Of a DNA stretch of 64,000 nucleotides, positions 49,328 through 58,356 are shown one piece after another; position 1 is the stretch's first letter, and each line of letters starts with the position of its first letter. The stretch lies in NCBI GenBank assembly GCA_035624355.1, contig DASPRQ010000085.1:23396-87395 (forward strand). Reading direction: 5' to 3'. The position numbers and the translations under genes were made by a program. The DNA is from Usitatibacter sp035624355 (lineage in GTDB: Bacteria; Pseudomonadota; Gammaproteobacteria; Burkholderiales; Usitatibacteraceae). The notes beneath the pieces are model-generated. The model was not told the DNA's origin and searched no databases. It worked only from the letters and a program-made list of their open reading frames with translations.

Positions 49328-51636
49328 GCGGCGCCCGGCGCGCGCGCGCGCTCGCAGCCGCCTGCGCCCTGTCGGCCGCCGCCGCCGGCGCGAGCCAGCA
49401 CGTCTACATCGCCGGCATCGCCGGAACCGCCGTCACGATCATCGACACGAGCGCGCAGGCCATCGTGGGCCAGACGGGATCCATCGGGTTCGCCCAGAGC
49501 GGGATCGCCGTGAACGGCGACGGCAGCAAGGTTTTCGCGGCAAACTTCGGGACGTTCCCCCCGGCGGGGGTGTGGGATTTCACGTCCAGCGGCTTGGTCG
49601 GGGGCTTCGTCTCCGTCGCGCCCCAGGCGCAGGTGTTCGGGCTCGCGTTCGACACCGCCGCGAACCGGGTCTACGCGGCCACGCCCGGCGCCCTCGTGTC
49701 GATCGATCCCACGACGCGCACGATCGTCGGGTCCCTCCTCGCCACGGTGCCGTTCTGCATCATCGTCAATCCGGCGAGCACGACCGGGCGCCTGTACTAC
49801 TCCGACCAGGCCGACAACGTCGTCGTCGTCGTGGACTCGTCGTTCGCCGTGGTGACGAGCATTCCGGTGGGCGCGAAGCCCCAGGGAATGGCGCTCGACC
49901 CCTCGGGAACGCGGCTCTACGTGGCGAACTTCAACAGCGACAGCGTGAGCATCATCTCGACGGCGACGAACACGGTGATCCAGACCGTCTCCCTCCCGCC
50001 CTCGAGCGCGCCCACGGGCGTCGTCGTCGATCCCGCGGGCAACGACTGGTACGTGGCCGAGGGCGGACGCAACCATGTGGAGGGCTTCAGCGTCGCCGCG
50101 AACGCGCAGGTGCTCGACGTCGCGGTCGGCAGCGCCCCGTTTGGCATCGACGTCGACGCGGCGGGGCGGCTCTACGTGCCGAACCAGCTCGACGCCACGG
50201 TCACCGTGATCCAGCCCGGCGCGACTCCATCGACCCACACCATCGGGCCGGTCGCGGGCCTTGCGGTCGGGATCGGGCGCTTCATCGGGCCCGGGACGCC
50301 CGATCCGCCCACAGGCGTCACCGCGACGCCGGGCGACACGCAGGCGACGGTCTCCTTCTCCGCGCCTGCTTCCGACGGCGGCAGGCCGATCACCTCGTAC
50401 ACGGCGACTTGCGGAACGCAGACGGCGAGCGCCGCCTCCTCGCCGATCGTGGTTGCCGGCCTCGTGAACGGCACCGCCGTCGATTGCACGGTGACCGCCA
50501 CGAACTCGATCGGGACGAGCGACCCGTCGTCGCCTCCGGCGAGCGTCACTCCCGCGACGCTGCCCGCCGCGCCCACCGGCGTGAGCGCCGTCGCAGGAGC
50601 CGGTCAGGCCACGGTCTCGTTCGCACCTCCCGCCTCGGACGGCGGATCCGCGATCACGTCGTACACCGCGACGTGCGGAACGCAGAGCGCCCCGGGCACG
50701 GGTTCGCCGATCGTGGTGACGGGGCTCGCCGCCGGAACGCCGGTCACGTGTACCGTTTCCGCGACCAACGCGGTCGGCACGGGCCCGCCCTCCGCGCCCT
50801 CCGCGAGCGTCACCCCCGTCGGCGTTCCCGGCGCCCCCGGCGCCGTGAGCGCCGTGGCCGGCTCGGGCGACGTGAGCGTCACGTTCGCGGCGCCGGCTTT
50901 CGACGGCGGCTCTCCGATCACGTCCTACACGGCGACGTGCGGTTCGCAGTCGGCGAGCGGCCCGTCGACCTACATCACCGTGGAATCGCTCGCGAACGGC
51001 GTCGCGGTCACATGTACCGTCCGCGCGACCAACGCGGTCGGAACGGGCCCCCCGTCCGCGCCCTCGGCGAGCGTCACGCCCGCGCTGAAGTCCTACACCG
51101 GTCCTGTCGCGACGGGGCTCGGAAACGCGACGGTGTCGATCACCGGCGGCGGTGCAGGGTGCAGCTTCGCGCCGCAGGGAACCGGCGCGCTGCAATCGGC
51201 GTTCTTCATCCCCGTCGTGGGGAGCCCGAAGAGCCCGTCCGCGGGGACGGCGCCGGTTCAGTTTCCCTTCGGGCTGCTGGATTTCGTCCTGCTGGGCTGC
51301 GATCCCGGATCCACGGTCGCGTTTTCGATCGCCTACCCGAGAGCGATTCCTTCCGGCGACGCCTACTGGAAGTACGGAGCCACGCCGGCGCAGCCGGCGC
51401 CCCATTGGTACGTGTTGCCCGCGACGATCTCGGGGAACATCGCGACCTTCACGATCACCGACGGCGGGCTGGGCGACGACGACCTCGCCGCGAACGGCGT
51501 GGTGGTGGACCAGGGCGGGCCGGGTGGCGGCGCGGTGACGCTCGATCCGGTGCCCGCGCTCGATCGCTGGGCGCTCGCCGCGCTCGCGTGCCTGCTTGCG
51601 CTCGGGGGCATGATGTACGGCAGGAAAATGCGATGA
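49324..51636 (+). CDS. Exosortase-H substrate: secreted beta-propeller / FN3 protein with IPTL-CTERM-like tail
   Basis: 770 residues. Signal peptide (about 1-24; RALAAACALSAAAAGAS). YVTN-like beta-propeller about 25-320 (GMALDPSGTRLYVANFNSD, SVSIISTATNTVIQTV). Three FN3-like domains about 326-412, 413-499 and 500-589. Choice-of-anchor-type domain about 590-740 (DAYWKYGATPAQPAPHWYVL, TITDGGLGDDDLAANG). C-terminal sorting signal 743-770: VPALDRW, hydrophobic helix, then basic GRKMR. This is the IPTL-CTERM pattern, with Val-Pro-Ala-Leu replacing Ile-Pro-Thr-Leu. Start GTG 49324-49326 overlaps the slipin stop; its own stop overlaps the xrtH ATG. Confidence 0.88.
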   Translation: MSGARRARALAAACALSAAAAGASQHVYIAGIAGTAVTIIDTSAQAIVGQTGSIGFAQSGIAVNGDGSKVFAANFGTFPPAGVWDFTSSGLVGGFVSVAPQAQVFGLAFDTAANRVYAATPGALVSIDPTTRTIVGSLLATVPFCIIVNPASTTGRLYYSDQADNVVVVVDSSFAVVTSIPVGAKPQGMALDPSGTRLYVANFNSDSVSIISTATNTVIQTVSLPPSSAPTGVVVDPAGNDWYVAEGGRNHVEGFSVAANAQVLDVAVGSAPFGIDVDAAGRLYVPNQLDATVTVIQPGATPSTHTIGPVAGLAVGIGRFIGPGTPDPPTGVTATPGDTQATVSFSAPASDGGRPITSYTATCGTQTASAASSPIVVAGLVNGTAVDCTVTATNSIGTSDPSSPPASVTPATLPAAPTGVSAVAGAGQATVSFAPPASDGGSAITSYTATCGTQSAPGTGSPIVVTGLAAGTPVTCTVSATNAVGTGPPSAPSASVTPVGVPGAPGAVSAVAGSGDVSVTFAAPAFDGGSPITSYTATCGSQSASGPSTYITVESLANGVAVTCTVRATNAVGTGPPSAPSASVTPALKSYTGPVATGLGNATVSITGGGAGCSFAPQGTGALQSAFFIPVVGSPKSPSAGTAPVQFPFGLLDFVLLGCDPGSTVAFSIAYPRAIPSGDAYWKYGATPAQPAPHWYVLPATISGNIATFTITDGGLGDDDLAANGVVVDQGGPGGGAVTLDPVPALDRWALAALACLLALGGMMYGRKMR
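50299..51090 (+). repeat. Three tandem FN3-encoding repeats of about 261 nt
   Basis: Units begin near 50299, 50560 and 50821. The second and third are very close at DNA level (for example GCGACCAACGCGGTCGG, and GTCACGTCC/GTCACGTCG TACACCGCGAC-like segments). The encoded core ITSYTATCG and VTCTV-ATNAVGTGPPSAPSA is shared. This points to recent internal duplication and a possible place for copy-number change. Confidence 0.75.
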
Positions 51637-52166
51637 GAGAGCCTTCGACCGGCCGAACGACGGCCCCTGCGCAGCCCTTCCGGGCGGGGCGGTTCGCGCT
51701 CGCTTTCGCCGGGATCCTGGTCGCGCTTTTCGCCGCCGAGCTCACGCGGCCGATCCAGCACGCGCTGGTCGCGCCGTGGACCGACCTCGTGGCGCGGGCG
51801 AGCGCCGCGATGCTGCGCGCGTTCGACCGGGACGTGGTCGCTTCCGACGCGACGATCTTCAGCGCGAGCACGGGCTTCGGCATCACGATCCGCGCCGGAT
51901 GCAACGGCGTGGAGGCGATGCTCGTCCTTGCCGCGGCCATGCTCGCCTATCCGGCACCGTGGCGCCATCGGCTGCTCGGGCTGCTCGCGGGGACGGCCGC
52001 GGTGCAGCTGCTCAACTTCGCGCGCATCGCGAGCCTCTTCTACCTCGGGCGATGGAGCGCGACCGCGTTCGAGTGGGCGCACCTCTACGTCTGGCAGGCG
52101 CTCATCATGCTCGACGTCCTCGTGGTATGGCTGCTTTGGCTCGGGACGATCCGGCCCGCCCGGTGA
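51633..52166 (+). CDS. xrtH: Exosortase H
   Basis: 177 residues, four to five membrane helices. The exosortase triad is visible: Cys90 (RAGCNGVEAM), Arg131 (LLNFARIASLF) and His150 (FEWAHLYVWQ). Short single-domain form as in XrtH, the type tied to IPTL-CTERM proteins. It is thought to cut the substrate at its C-terminal signal and hand it to a surface anchor, acting in the inner membrane. ATG 51633-51635 overlaps the substrate stop by 4 nt; its stop overlaps the accessory gene GTG. Confidence 0.9.
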   Translation: MREPSTGRTTAPAQPFRAGRFALAFAGILVALFAAELTRPIQHALVAPWTDLVARASAAMLRAFDRDVVASDATIFSASTGFGITIRAGCNGVEAMLVLAAAMLAYPAPWRHRLLGLLAGTAAVQLLNFARIASLFYLGRWSATAFEWAHLYVWQALIMLDVLVVWLLWLGTIRPAR

Positions 52167-52768
52167 GGTGGGGCGCGCGCGCGATCGCGCTCTTCGCGGC
52201 GCGCGTGCTCGCCTGGGGGGTGCCGCTCTTCGCCGCGTGGTACCTCGCGACCGCGCCGCTTTCGATCGCCTCGGGATGGGTCGCCGCGCGGCTGGCGGAG
52301 CTCGCGATGCCCGTCGATCGCGTGCCGGTCCGTTATCGCGGGGGATCGCTCGTGTTCGACGCCGAGCCGGACGAGCAGACGCTATGGCGCAACCGCCTGC
52401 CTGCGGCCGTGGCGCTCGAGGCGAGGGCGAACCCGATGCAGTTCACGTGCAGCATCCCGTTCTTCCTCGCCCTCGTGCTGGCGACGTCGTTGCGACCCGC
52501 GTGGCGGCGGACCGTCATGGGGGCCGGCGTGCTCCTGCTGCTCGCCTCGGCGGGCCTGTACTTCGACGTCCACCTGCAGCTCGCTCAGGTCCCCGGCCCC
52601 GGGGGAGGGCCGCTGTTCGCGACGGGGCCGCTCGCGCGCGAGGCCATCGCGCTCGGGTTTCAGCTCAGCACGCTGCTCGTCCCCGTCCTCGCCCCCATCG
52701 TGCTGTGGGCGGCGGGCGAAGGAAGGACCCGGATCCTGCCCGGGCGGGAAGCGGGCGAGGGCGGCTGA
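52163..52768 (+). CDS. Exosortase H-associated membrane protein
   Basis: 201 residues, about four membrane helices (8-30, 97-112, 118-134, 158-184) around a periplasmic loop with GGSLVFDAEPDEQTLWRNRL. Matches, by size, topology and position, the membrane protein that accompanies XrtH. Start GTG 52163-52165 overlapping the xrtH stop. Last gene of the operon; role unknown, perhaps substrate or lipid-anchor handling. Confidence 0.8.
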   Translation: MRWGARAIALFAARVLAWGVPLFAAWYLATAPLSIASGWVAARLAELAMPVDRVPVRYRGGSLVFDAEPDEQTLWRNRLPAAVALEARANPMQFTCSIPFFLALVLATSLRPAWRRTVMGAGVLLLLASAGLYFDVHLQLAQVPGPGGGPLFATGPLAREAIALGFQLSTLLVPVLAPIVLWAAGEGRTRILPGREAGEGG

Positions 52769-52863
52769 GCCTGCAGCGAGCGCCGCGAGGACGACGAGCG
52801 CGCGCGGCGTCATGAACCCAGTGTGGCATACTCGCCGGCCCATCGAACGCCCTCTCATTCCCG

Positions 52864-54074
<1,211 letters not shown>

Positions 54075-54078
<4 letters not shown>

Positions 54079-54815
54079 ACGCGCGCACCGCGCTGGTGGT
54101 GGGGGTGGGCGCCGAGCAGGGACTCGGGGCCGCGCTGTGCCGGCGCTTCGCCTCCGAGGGCTGCCACGTGCTCGCGGCGGGCCGCACGGCCGCGCGCATC
54201 GAGCAGATGGCGGCCGCGATCCGCGCCTCGGGCGGCAGCGCCGAGGCGGTGCAAGCCGATGCGACCTCGGAAGCCGGCGTGGTGCGCTTGTTCGACCGTG
54301 CGATGGCGCCGGGCGCGGGGCGCGATCCGTGCGACCTCGTCGTCTTCAACGCCGGCATCAACGCGCGCATCGATTTCCGCGAGCTTCCCGCCGCGACCTT
54401 CGAGGACTTCTGGCGCGTGGGCTGCTTCGGCGGGTTCCTCGTGGGCCGCGAGGCCGCGCGGCGCCTGGTCCCGCTCGGCCGCGGCACGGTGATCTTCACC
54501 GGCGCCTCGGCGAGCCTGCGCGGGCGTCCCGGCTTCGCGCAGTTCGCGGCGGCGAAGGCGGGGCTGCGCATGATCGCCCAGAGCATGGCGCGCGAGTACG
54601 GGCCCGCGGGGATCCACGTCGCGCACGTGGTGATCGACGGCGGCATCGACGGCGAGCGGCTGCGGTCGCGCTTCCCGAAGATCGTCGAGGAGCGCGGCGC
54701 GGAGGGCCTGCTCGACGCCGACGCGATCGCGGAAGCCTACTGGCGCCTGCATGTGCAGCCGCGGCGCGCGTGGACGCACGAGATCGACCTGCGGCCGTTC
54801 AAGGAACCGTTCTGA
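54075..54815 (+). CDS. Atypical short-chain dehydrogenase/reductase (Tyr replaced by Phe)
   Basis: 246 residues, Rossmann SDR: nucleotide loop VVGVGAEQGLGAALCRRFAS, FNAG near 91-94, Ser in FTGASAS (about 145), and the YxxxK site reads F157-A-A-A-K161, so the catalytic Tyr is Phe. Late motif HVAHVVIDGGID. Relatives with this change are common in proteobacteria, and redox activity is doubtful or uses another group. Coupled to the MFS gene. Confidence 0.85.
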
Positions 54816-54846
54816 GCGCGGCCGCGCGCCGCGGGCGGGGGAGGGC

Positions 54847-55524
54847 ATGAGCGGGTTCCGCTGGCTTTCGATGGTCGTCTTCGTGGTGCTGCTCGTGGTG
54901 CTGCCTTTCGCCTTCGCGGAGCTTCTGCTCGGAGGTCTCGCGAAGCTGCAGCTGAGCCCCGGCGCGGCCTCCGCGCTCATGTTCGGCATGATCGCGGGCG
55001 GGCTCGTGAACATCCCGGTGAAGCGCGTCGCCCGCGACGAGGAGGCCCCCGTTCACCCGCTCGCGATCTTCGGCCTGTCGGGCCGCTGGCCGCGCCTCGC
55101 CCGCATGCGCCGCGAAAGCGTCATCGCGGTGAACGTGGGCGGTTGCATCGTGCCCGCGGGGCTCGCGCTCTACGAGCTGCGCAACATCGCGGCGCTCGGG
55201 CCGCAGGCGCTCGTCTCGACGGCGATCGCGTGCGGCGTGAGCATCTTCGTGTGCTACCGGCTCGCCCGCCCGCTGCCCGGCATCGGCATCGGGCTGCCCG
55301 GCCTGGTTCCCGCGCTCACGGCGGCGATGATGGCCGTGGTCCTCGAGCCCGGGCACGCGGCACCGGTCGCGTACGTGGCGGGCGTCGCGGGACCGCTCGT
55401 GGGCGCCGACCTCCTCCACCTGCGCGACATCGGGCGGCTCGGCGCCGGCGTCGCGAGCATCGGCGGCGCCGGGACGTTCGACGGGATCGTGCTCTCGGGG
55501 ATCGTCGCGGCGTATCTCAGCTGA
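54847..55524 (+). CDS. DUF1614 integral membrane protein
   Basis: 225 residues, about seven helices. DUF1614 signature: VNVGGCIVPAGLALYEL, LPGLVPALTAAMMAVVLEPG, VAYVAGVAGPLVGADLLHL and SIGGAGTFDGIVLSGIVAAY. Function unknown. Follows the SDR after 31 nt with a GGGGGAGGG-type ribosome site. Confidence 0.85.
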   Translation: MSGFRWLSMVVFVVLLVVLPFAFAELLLGGLAKLQLSPGAASALMFGMIAGGLVNIPVKRVARDEEAPVHPLAIFGLSGRWPRLARMRRESVIAVNVGGCIVPAGLALYELRNIAALGPQALVSTAIACGVSIFVCYRLARPLPGIGIGLPGLVPALTAAMMAVVLEPGHAAPVAYVAGVAGPLVGADLLHLRDIGRLGAGVASIGGAGTFDGIVLSGIVAAYLS

Positions 55525-55767
55525 GCTCCCGGGGGAAGCTCCCGGCCCGGCGAACGGAGCGACAGGCTCCCACGCCTGGAACGTCGCTCGAGTCCGCGCT
55601 ACCATCGGCCACGGGGTAGCTCATCGCGCGAGCTTCCCGTCGCGTAGCCTCGGCGCTTTCCTCACGGGGGAGCGCTCCGGGCGACCGGAGCGACGAGCGC
55701 GATGGACATGGGAACGCACGCTTGCGTCGCGGCCGAACGGCCGGGCGCGGAGCGCAGGCTCAAGCGC

Positions 55768-56745
55768 ATGGACCGCACCGAACGGTTCTACAAGATCGAC
55801 CAGATGCTGCAGTCGCGCGGCCGGGTGAAGGTCGGCGAGTTCCTGGGCGAGCTCGGCATCTCGCTCGCCACCTTCAAGCGCGACCTCGAGTACATGCGCA
55901 GCCGGCTGAACGCGCCCATCGTTTGGGACCGCGAGCAGGAGGCCTATCGCTTCGAGGAGGGACGCGCGGGCAAGGGGCCGAAGTACGAGCTGCCGGGCCT
56001 GTGGTTCAGCCCGAGCGAGGCGCTCGCGCTCCTCACCCTCGAGCATCTCGTCGAGGGACTGGAGCCGGGGCTGCTCGGCGCGCACGTGAAGCCGCTCAAG
56101 GCGCGGCTCGCGGCGCTCCTCACCGCGGGCGAGCATTCGCTCGACGAGGTCCGCAAGAGGATCCGCGTGATCCCCTTCGGCGCGCGCCGCCACGAGCCGA
56201 AGCACTTCGAGCTCATCGCTTCCGCCGTCCTCGGCCGCCATCGCCTCAAGCTGGTCTACTGGAACCGCACGAAGGACGAGGTCACCGAGCGCGAGGTCTC
56301 GCCCCAGCGCCTCGTTCACTACCGCGGCAACTGGTACCTGGACGCGTGGGACCCCCTGCGCGATGGCTTGCGCACCTTCGCGCTCGACGCGATGCGCGCC
56401 GTCGAGATGGCTCCGGGCAAGGTCCGCGACGTCCCCGACGCGGAGCTCGACGAGGCACTCGCGAGCGGCTACGGCATCTTCTCGGGGAAGAAGGTGCAGT
56501 GGGCGACGCTGCGCTTCACGCCGGAGCGGGCGAGGTACGTGGCGATGGAGGAGTGGCATCCGAAGCAGCGGAGCCGGTGGGAGAAGGACGGGAGCTACGT
56601 GCTCGAGGTGCCGTTCAGCTCCGAGAAGGAGCTGATGATGGATATCCTGAGGTTCGGGCCCGACGTGGAGGTCCTGGGTCCGGGGCCGCTGAGGGCCGAG
56701 GTTCGCAGCCGGATAACCGCGACGGCGCTGCCGTACGCGAAATGA
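55768..56745 (+). CDS. WYL-domain transcriptional regulator
   Basis: 325 residues. N-terminal DeoR-like HTH (MDRTERFYKIDQMLQSRG, LGISLATFKRDLEYMRSRL), WYL domain about 150-230 (HRLKLVYWNRTKDEVTEREV, HYRGNWYLDAWD) and WCX-type C-terminus (RDGLRTFALDAMR, VEVLGPGPL). WYL domains sense nucleic acid or small-molecule ligands. Start at ATG 55768 matches family N-termini; ATG 55702 is possible. The 240-nt upstream gap holds GC-rich inverted repeats (GCTCCCGGGGGAAGCTCCCGG-like) and no other gene. Confidence 0.85.
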   Translation: MDRTERFYKIDQMLQSRGRVKVGEFLGELGISLATFKRDLEYMRSRLNAPIVWDREQEAYRFEEGRAGKGPKYELPGLWFSPSEALALLTLEHLVEGLEPGLLGAHVKPLKARLAALLTAGEHSLDEVRKRIRVIPFGARRHEPKHFELIASAVLGRHRLKLVYWNRTKDEVTEREVSPQRLVHYRGNWYLDAWDPLRDGLRTFALDAMRAVEMAPGKVRDVPDAELDEALASGYGIFSGKKVQWATLRFTPERARYVAMEEWHPKQRSRWEKDGSYVLEVPFSSEKELMMDILRFGPDVEVLGPGPLRAEVRSRITATALPYAK

Positions 56746-56766
56746 GCGCCGTCGGGGAAGGCGGGG

Positions 56767-56973
56767 CTAGGCGAGCGTGCGGATGTTGGTCGCCGTCGGC
56801 CCCTCGGGACGGTTCTCGAGGTCGAACTCCACGCGCTGCGCGGGCTTGAGCTTCTTCACGCCCGGCGTGCGGATGGAGGACTGGTGCGCGAAGATCGCGG
56901 GTCCGCCGAGGTCCGGCGTGATGAGGCCGAAGCCCTTCGCGTCGTTGAAGAAACGCACGATGCCTGTTGCCAT
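56767..56973 (-). CDS. Cold-shock domain protein, divergent copy
   Basis: 68 residues. CSD with RNP1 KGFGLITPDL and RNP2-equivalent IFAHQSSI, where the usual FVHxS is FAHQS. Binds single-stranded RNA/DNA. Second of two adjacent csp genes and clearly more diverged than the one at 57062. Start ATG 56971-56973 with AAGGAGCGAC upstream. Confidence 0.88.
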   Translation of the reverse strand: MATGIVRFFNDAKGFGLITPDLGGPAIFAHQSSIRTPGVKKLKPAQRVEFDLENRPEGPTATNIRTLA

Positions 56974-57002
56974 GTCTGTCGCTCCTTGGGAATCCGGAAA
57001 TG

Positions 57003-57027
57003 AAAAAGGCCCGGTCGCCCGGGCCCC
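57003..57027 (-). terminator. Terminator after the first cold-shock gene
   Basis: On the minus strand: stem GGCCCGGGCGACCGGGCC, then TTTTTC. It sits between the two csp genes, so they are probably mostly separate transcripts. Confidence 0.75.
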
Positions 57028-57061
57028 TTCGTGAGCGGGTAGGCCCCGCTGTCGCGCGTGC

Positions 57062-57265
57062 TCAGACGGCGCGGATCTTCGAGGCAGCCGGGCCTTTCGG
57101 GCCCTGCTGCACGTCGAACTCGACCTTCTGGCCTTCCTTCAGGGATTTGAAGCCGCCCATCTGGATCTCGCTGTGATGCGCGAAGAGGTCCTTGCCGCCG
57201 TCGTCCGGGGTGATGAAGCCGAAGCCTTTCGCGTCGTTGAACCACTTGACGGTACCGCTAGCCAT
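57062..57265 (-). CDS. Cold-shock protein, CspA family
   Basis: 67 residues, standard CSD: MASGTVKWFNDAKGFGFITP, RNP1 KGFGFITP and RNP2 LFAHHSEIQ. RNA chaperone. The about 150-nt DNA upstream (57266-57418) has room for the long 5' leader typical of cold-shock genes. Ribosome site AAGGAAAC. Confidence 0.95.
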   Translation of the reverse strand: MASGTVKWFNDAKGFGFITPDDGGKDLFAHHSEIQMGGFKSLKEGQKVEFDVQQGPKGPAASKIRAV

Positions 57266-57418
57266 AATTCCGTTTCCTTATCGATTCCCGAGGCGAATCC
57301 CGGCCCGGGGACGGGTCACGACATCAAGGGAGGGAATTGGCTTCCGCTTCGGACTCCGCCGGAAGGGCGGTGAGGGAGGGGGACGGCAACTTCACTACTC
57401 GATGGTCCTGCAACGGCA

Positions 57419-58285
57419 TTATACCTCATATCCGCGACTTTCCGCTCCCGCCCGGTCGGGCGGCCACGTCGCCGGGTCCACGCGATACAGGCTCGCGAGC
57501 TCGCCGTACAGCGCCGGATGCGCCTCGGCCATCTCGCGCGATCGCTCGAAAAACGCCTCGGAGGTGACGGCGAAGAATTCCGCGGGGCTCGTCGCGCCGT
57601 AGAAAGCGAAGAGCGCGGGCTCGCCGTAGGCCGCCTGCATCCGCAGCCGCGCGTACTCCTCGTGCATCACGCGCGACCAGCGCGGGTAGCGATGACGGCT
57701 CCCGAGCCACGGCGCGCCGTTCGCGTAGCCCTTCCACTGGTCGAGCTGGTGCGCGAACTCGTGGATCACGACGTTGCGTCCGTCGTCGGGGTCCGCCGCG
57801 CCCGCGAGCGCGTCCTCCCACGAGATCACGATTTGCCCGTGGCTCCACGATTCGCCGGAGCGCGCGATGCGCTGCTCCTGCATGAGGCCCAGGGGCCCCG
57901 GCTGCACGCGCTCGACCACGAAGGCGCCCGGATAGACGAGGATGTCGCGCACCTTCGGGAAATAGTCCGTGCGGCGGTTCAGGACGAGGAGGCACGCCTG
58001 GGCGGCGACCACCACGCGCACCTCGTCGGTGATCGCGAGCCCGTCGCACCCGATGAAGGTCTTCTCGGCGAGAAACGCCTGCACATGGCCCTCGAGCTGG
58101 CGGCGCAGGTCCGCGGGAAGGCGGCGCAGGTACGGCACGCGCGCCTCGAGGATCGCGCGCCACGCCGCGGGGAAGGGCCGCGCGCGCCGCCGCTCGCGCC
58201 GCCGCTCGAGCAGCATGGGCGCGCCCACCACCCAGGCCACGAAGAGGGCGGCCGCGAGGGCGGCGGCGACGAGGAGGAGGGGCAT
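57419..58285 (-). CDS. mtfA: MtfA-type zinc peptidase (M90)
   Basis: 288 residues. N-terminal membrane helix (about 3-22), then the gluzincin site VIHEFAHQLDQWKG and later Glu in SEAFFERSREM. MtfA binds the repressor Mlc in enterics and is an aminopeptidase; here there is no Mlc gene nearby. Start ATG 58283-58285 without an obvious ribosome site. Confidence 0.9.
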   Translation of the reverse strand: MPLLLVAAALAAALFVAWVVGAPMLLERRRERRRARPFPAAWRAILEARVPYLRRLPADLRRQLEGHVQAFLAEKTFIGCDGLAITDEVRVVVAAQACLLVLNRRTDYFPKVRDILVYPGAFVVERVQPGPLGLMQEQRIARSGESWSHGQIVISWEDALAGAADPDDGRNVVIHEFAHQLDQWKGYANGAPWLGSRHRYPRWSRVMHEEYARLRMQAAYGEPALFAFYGATSPAEFFAVTSEAFFERSREMAEAHPALYGELASLYRVDPATWPPDRAGAESRGYEV

Positions 58286-58356
58286 GGGCGTGAAGTGGGC
58301 GCTCAGCGCCCGGCTTTCAAGGAACGATGCAGGCGTAGCCCTCGTGCCGGCGCGTG

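Noticed and set aside
55525..55767. Possible RNA element before the WYL gene
   Set aside because: Inverted repeats exist but lack a T-run or a known motif; left as unassigned.
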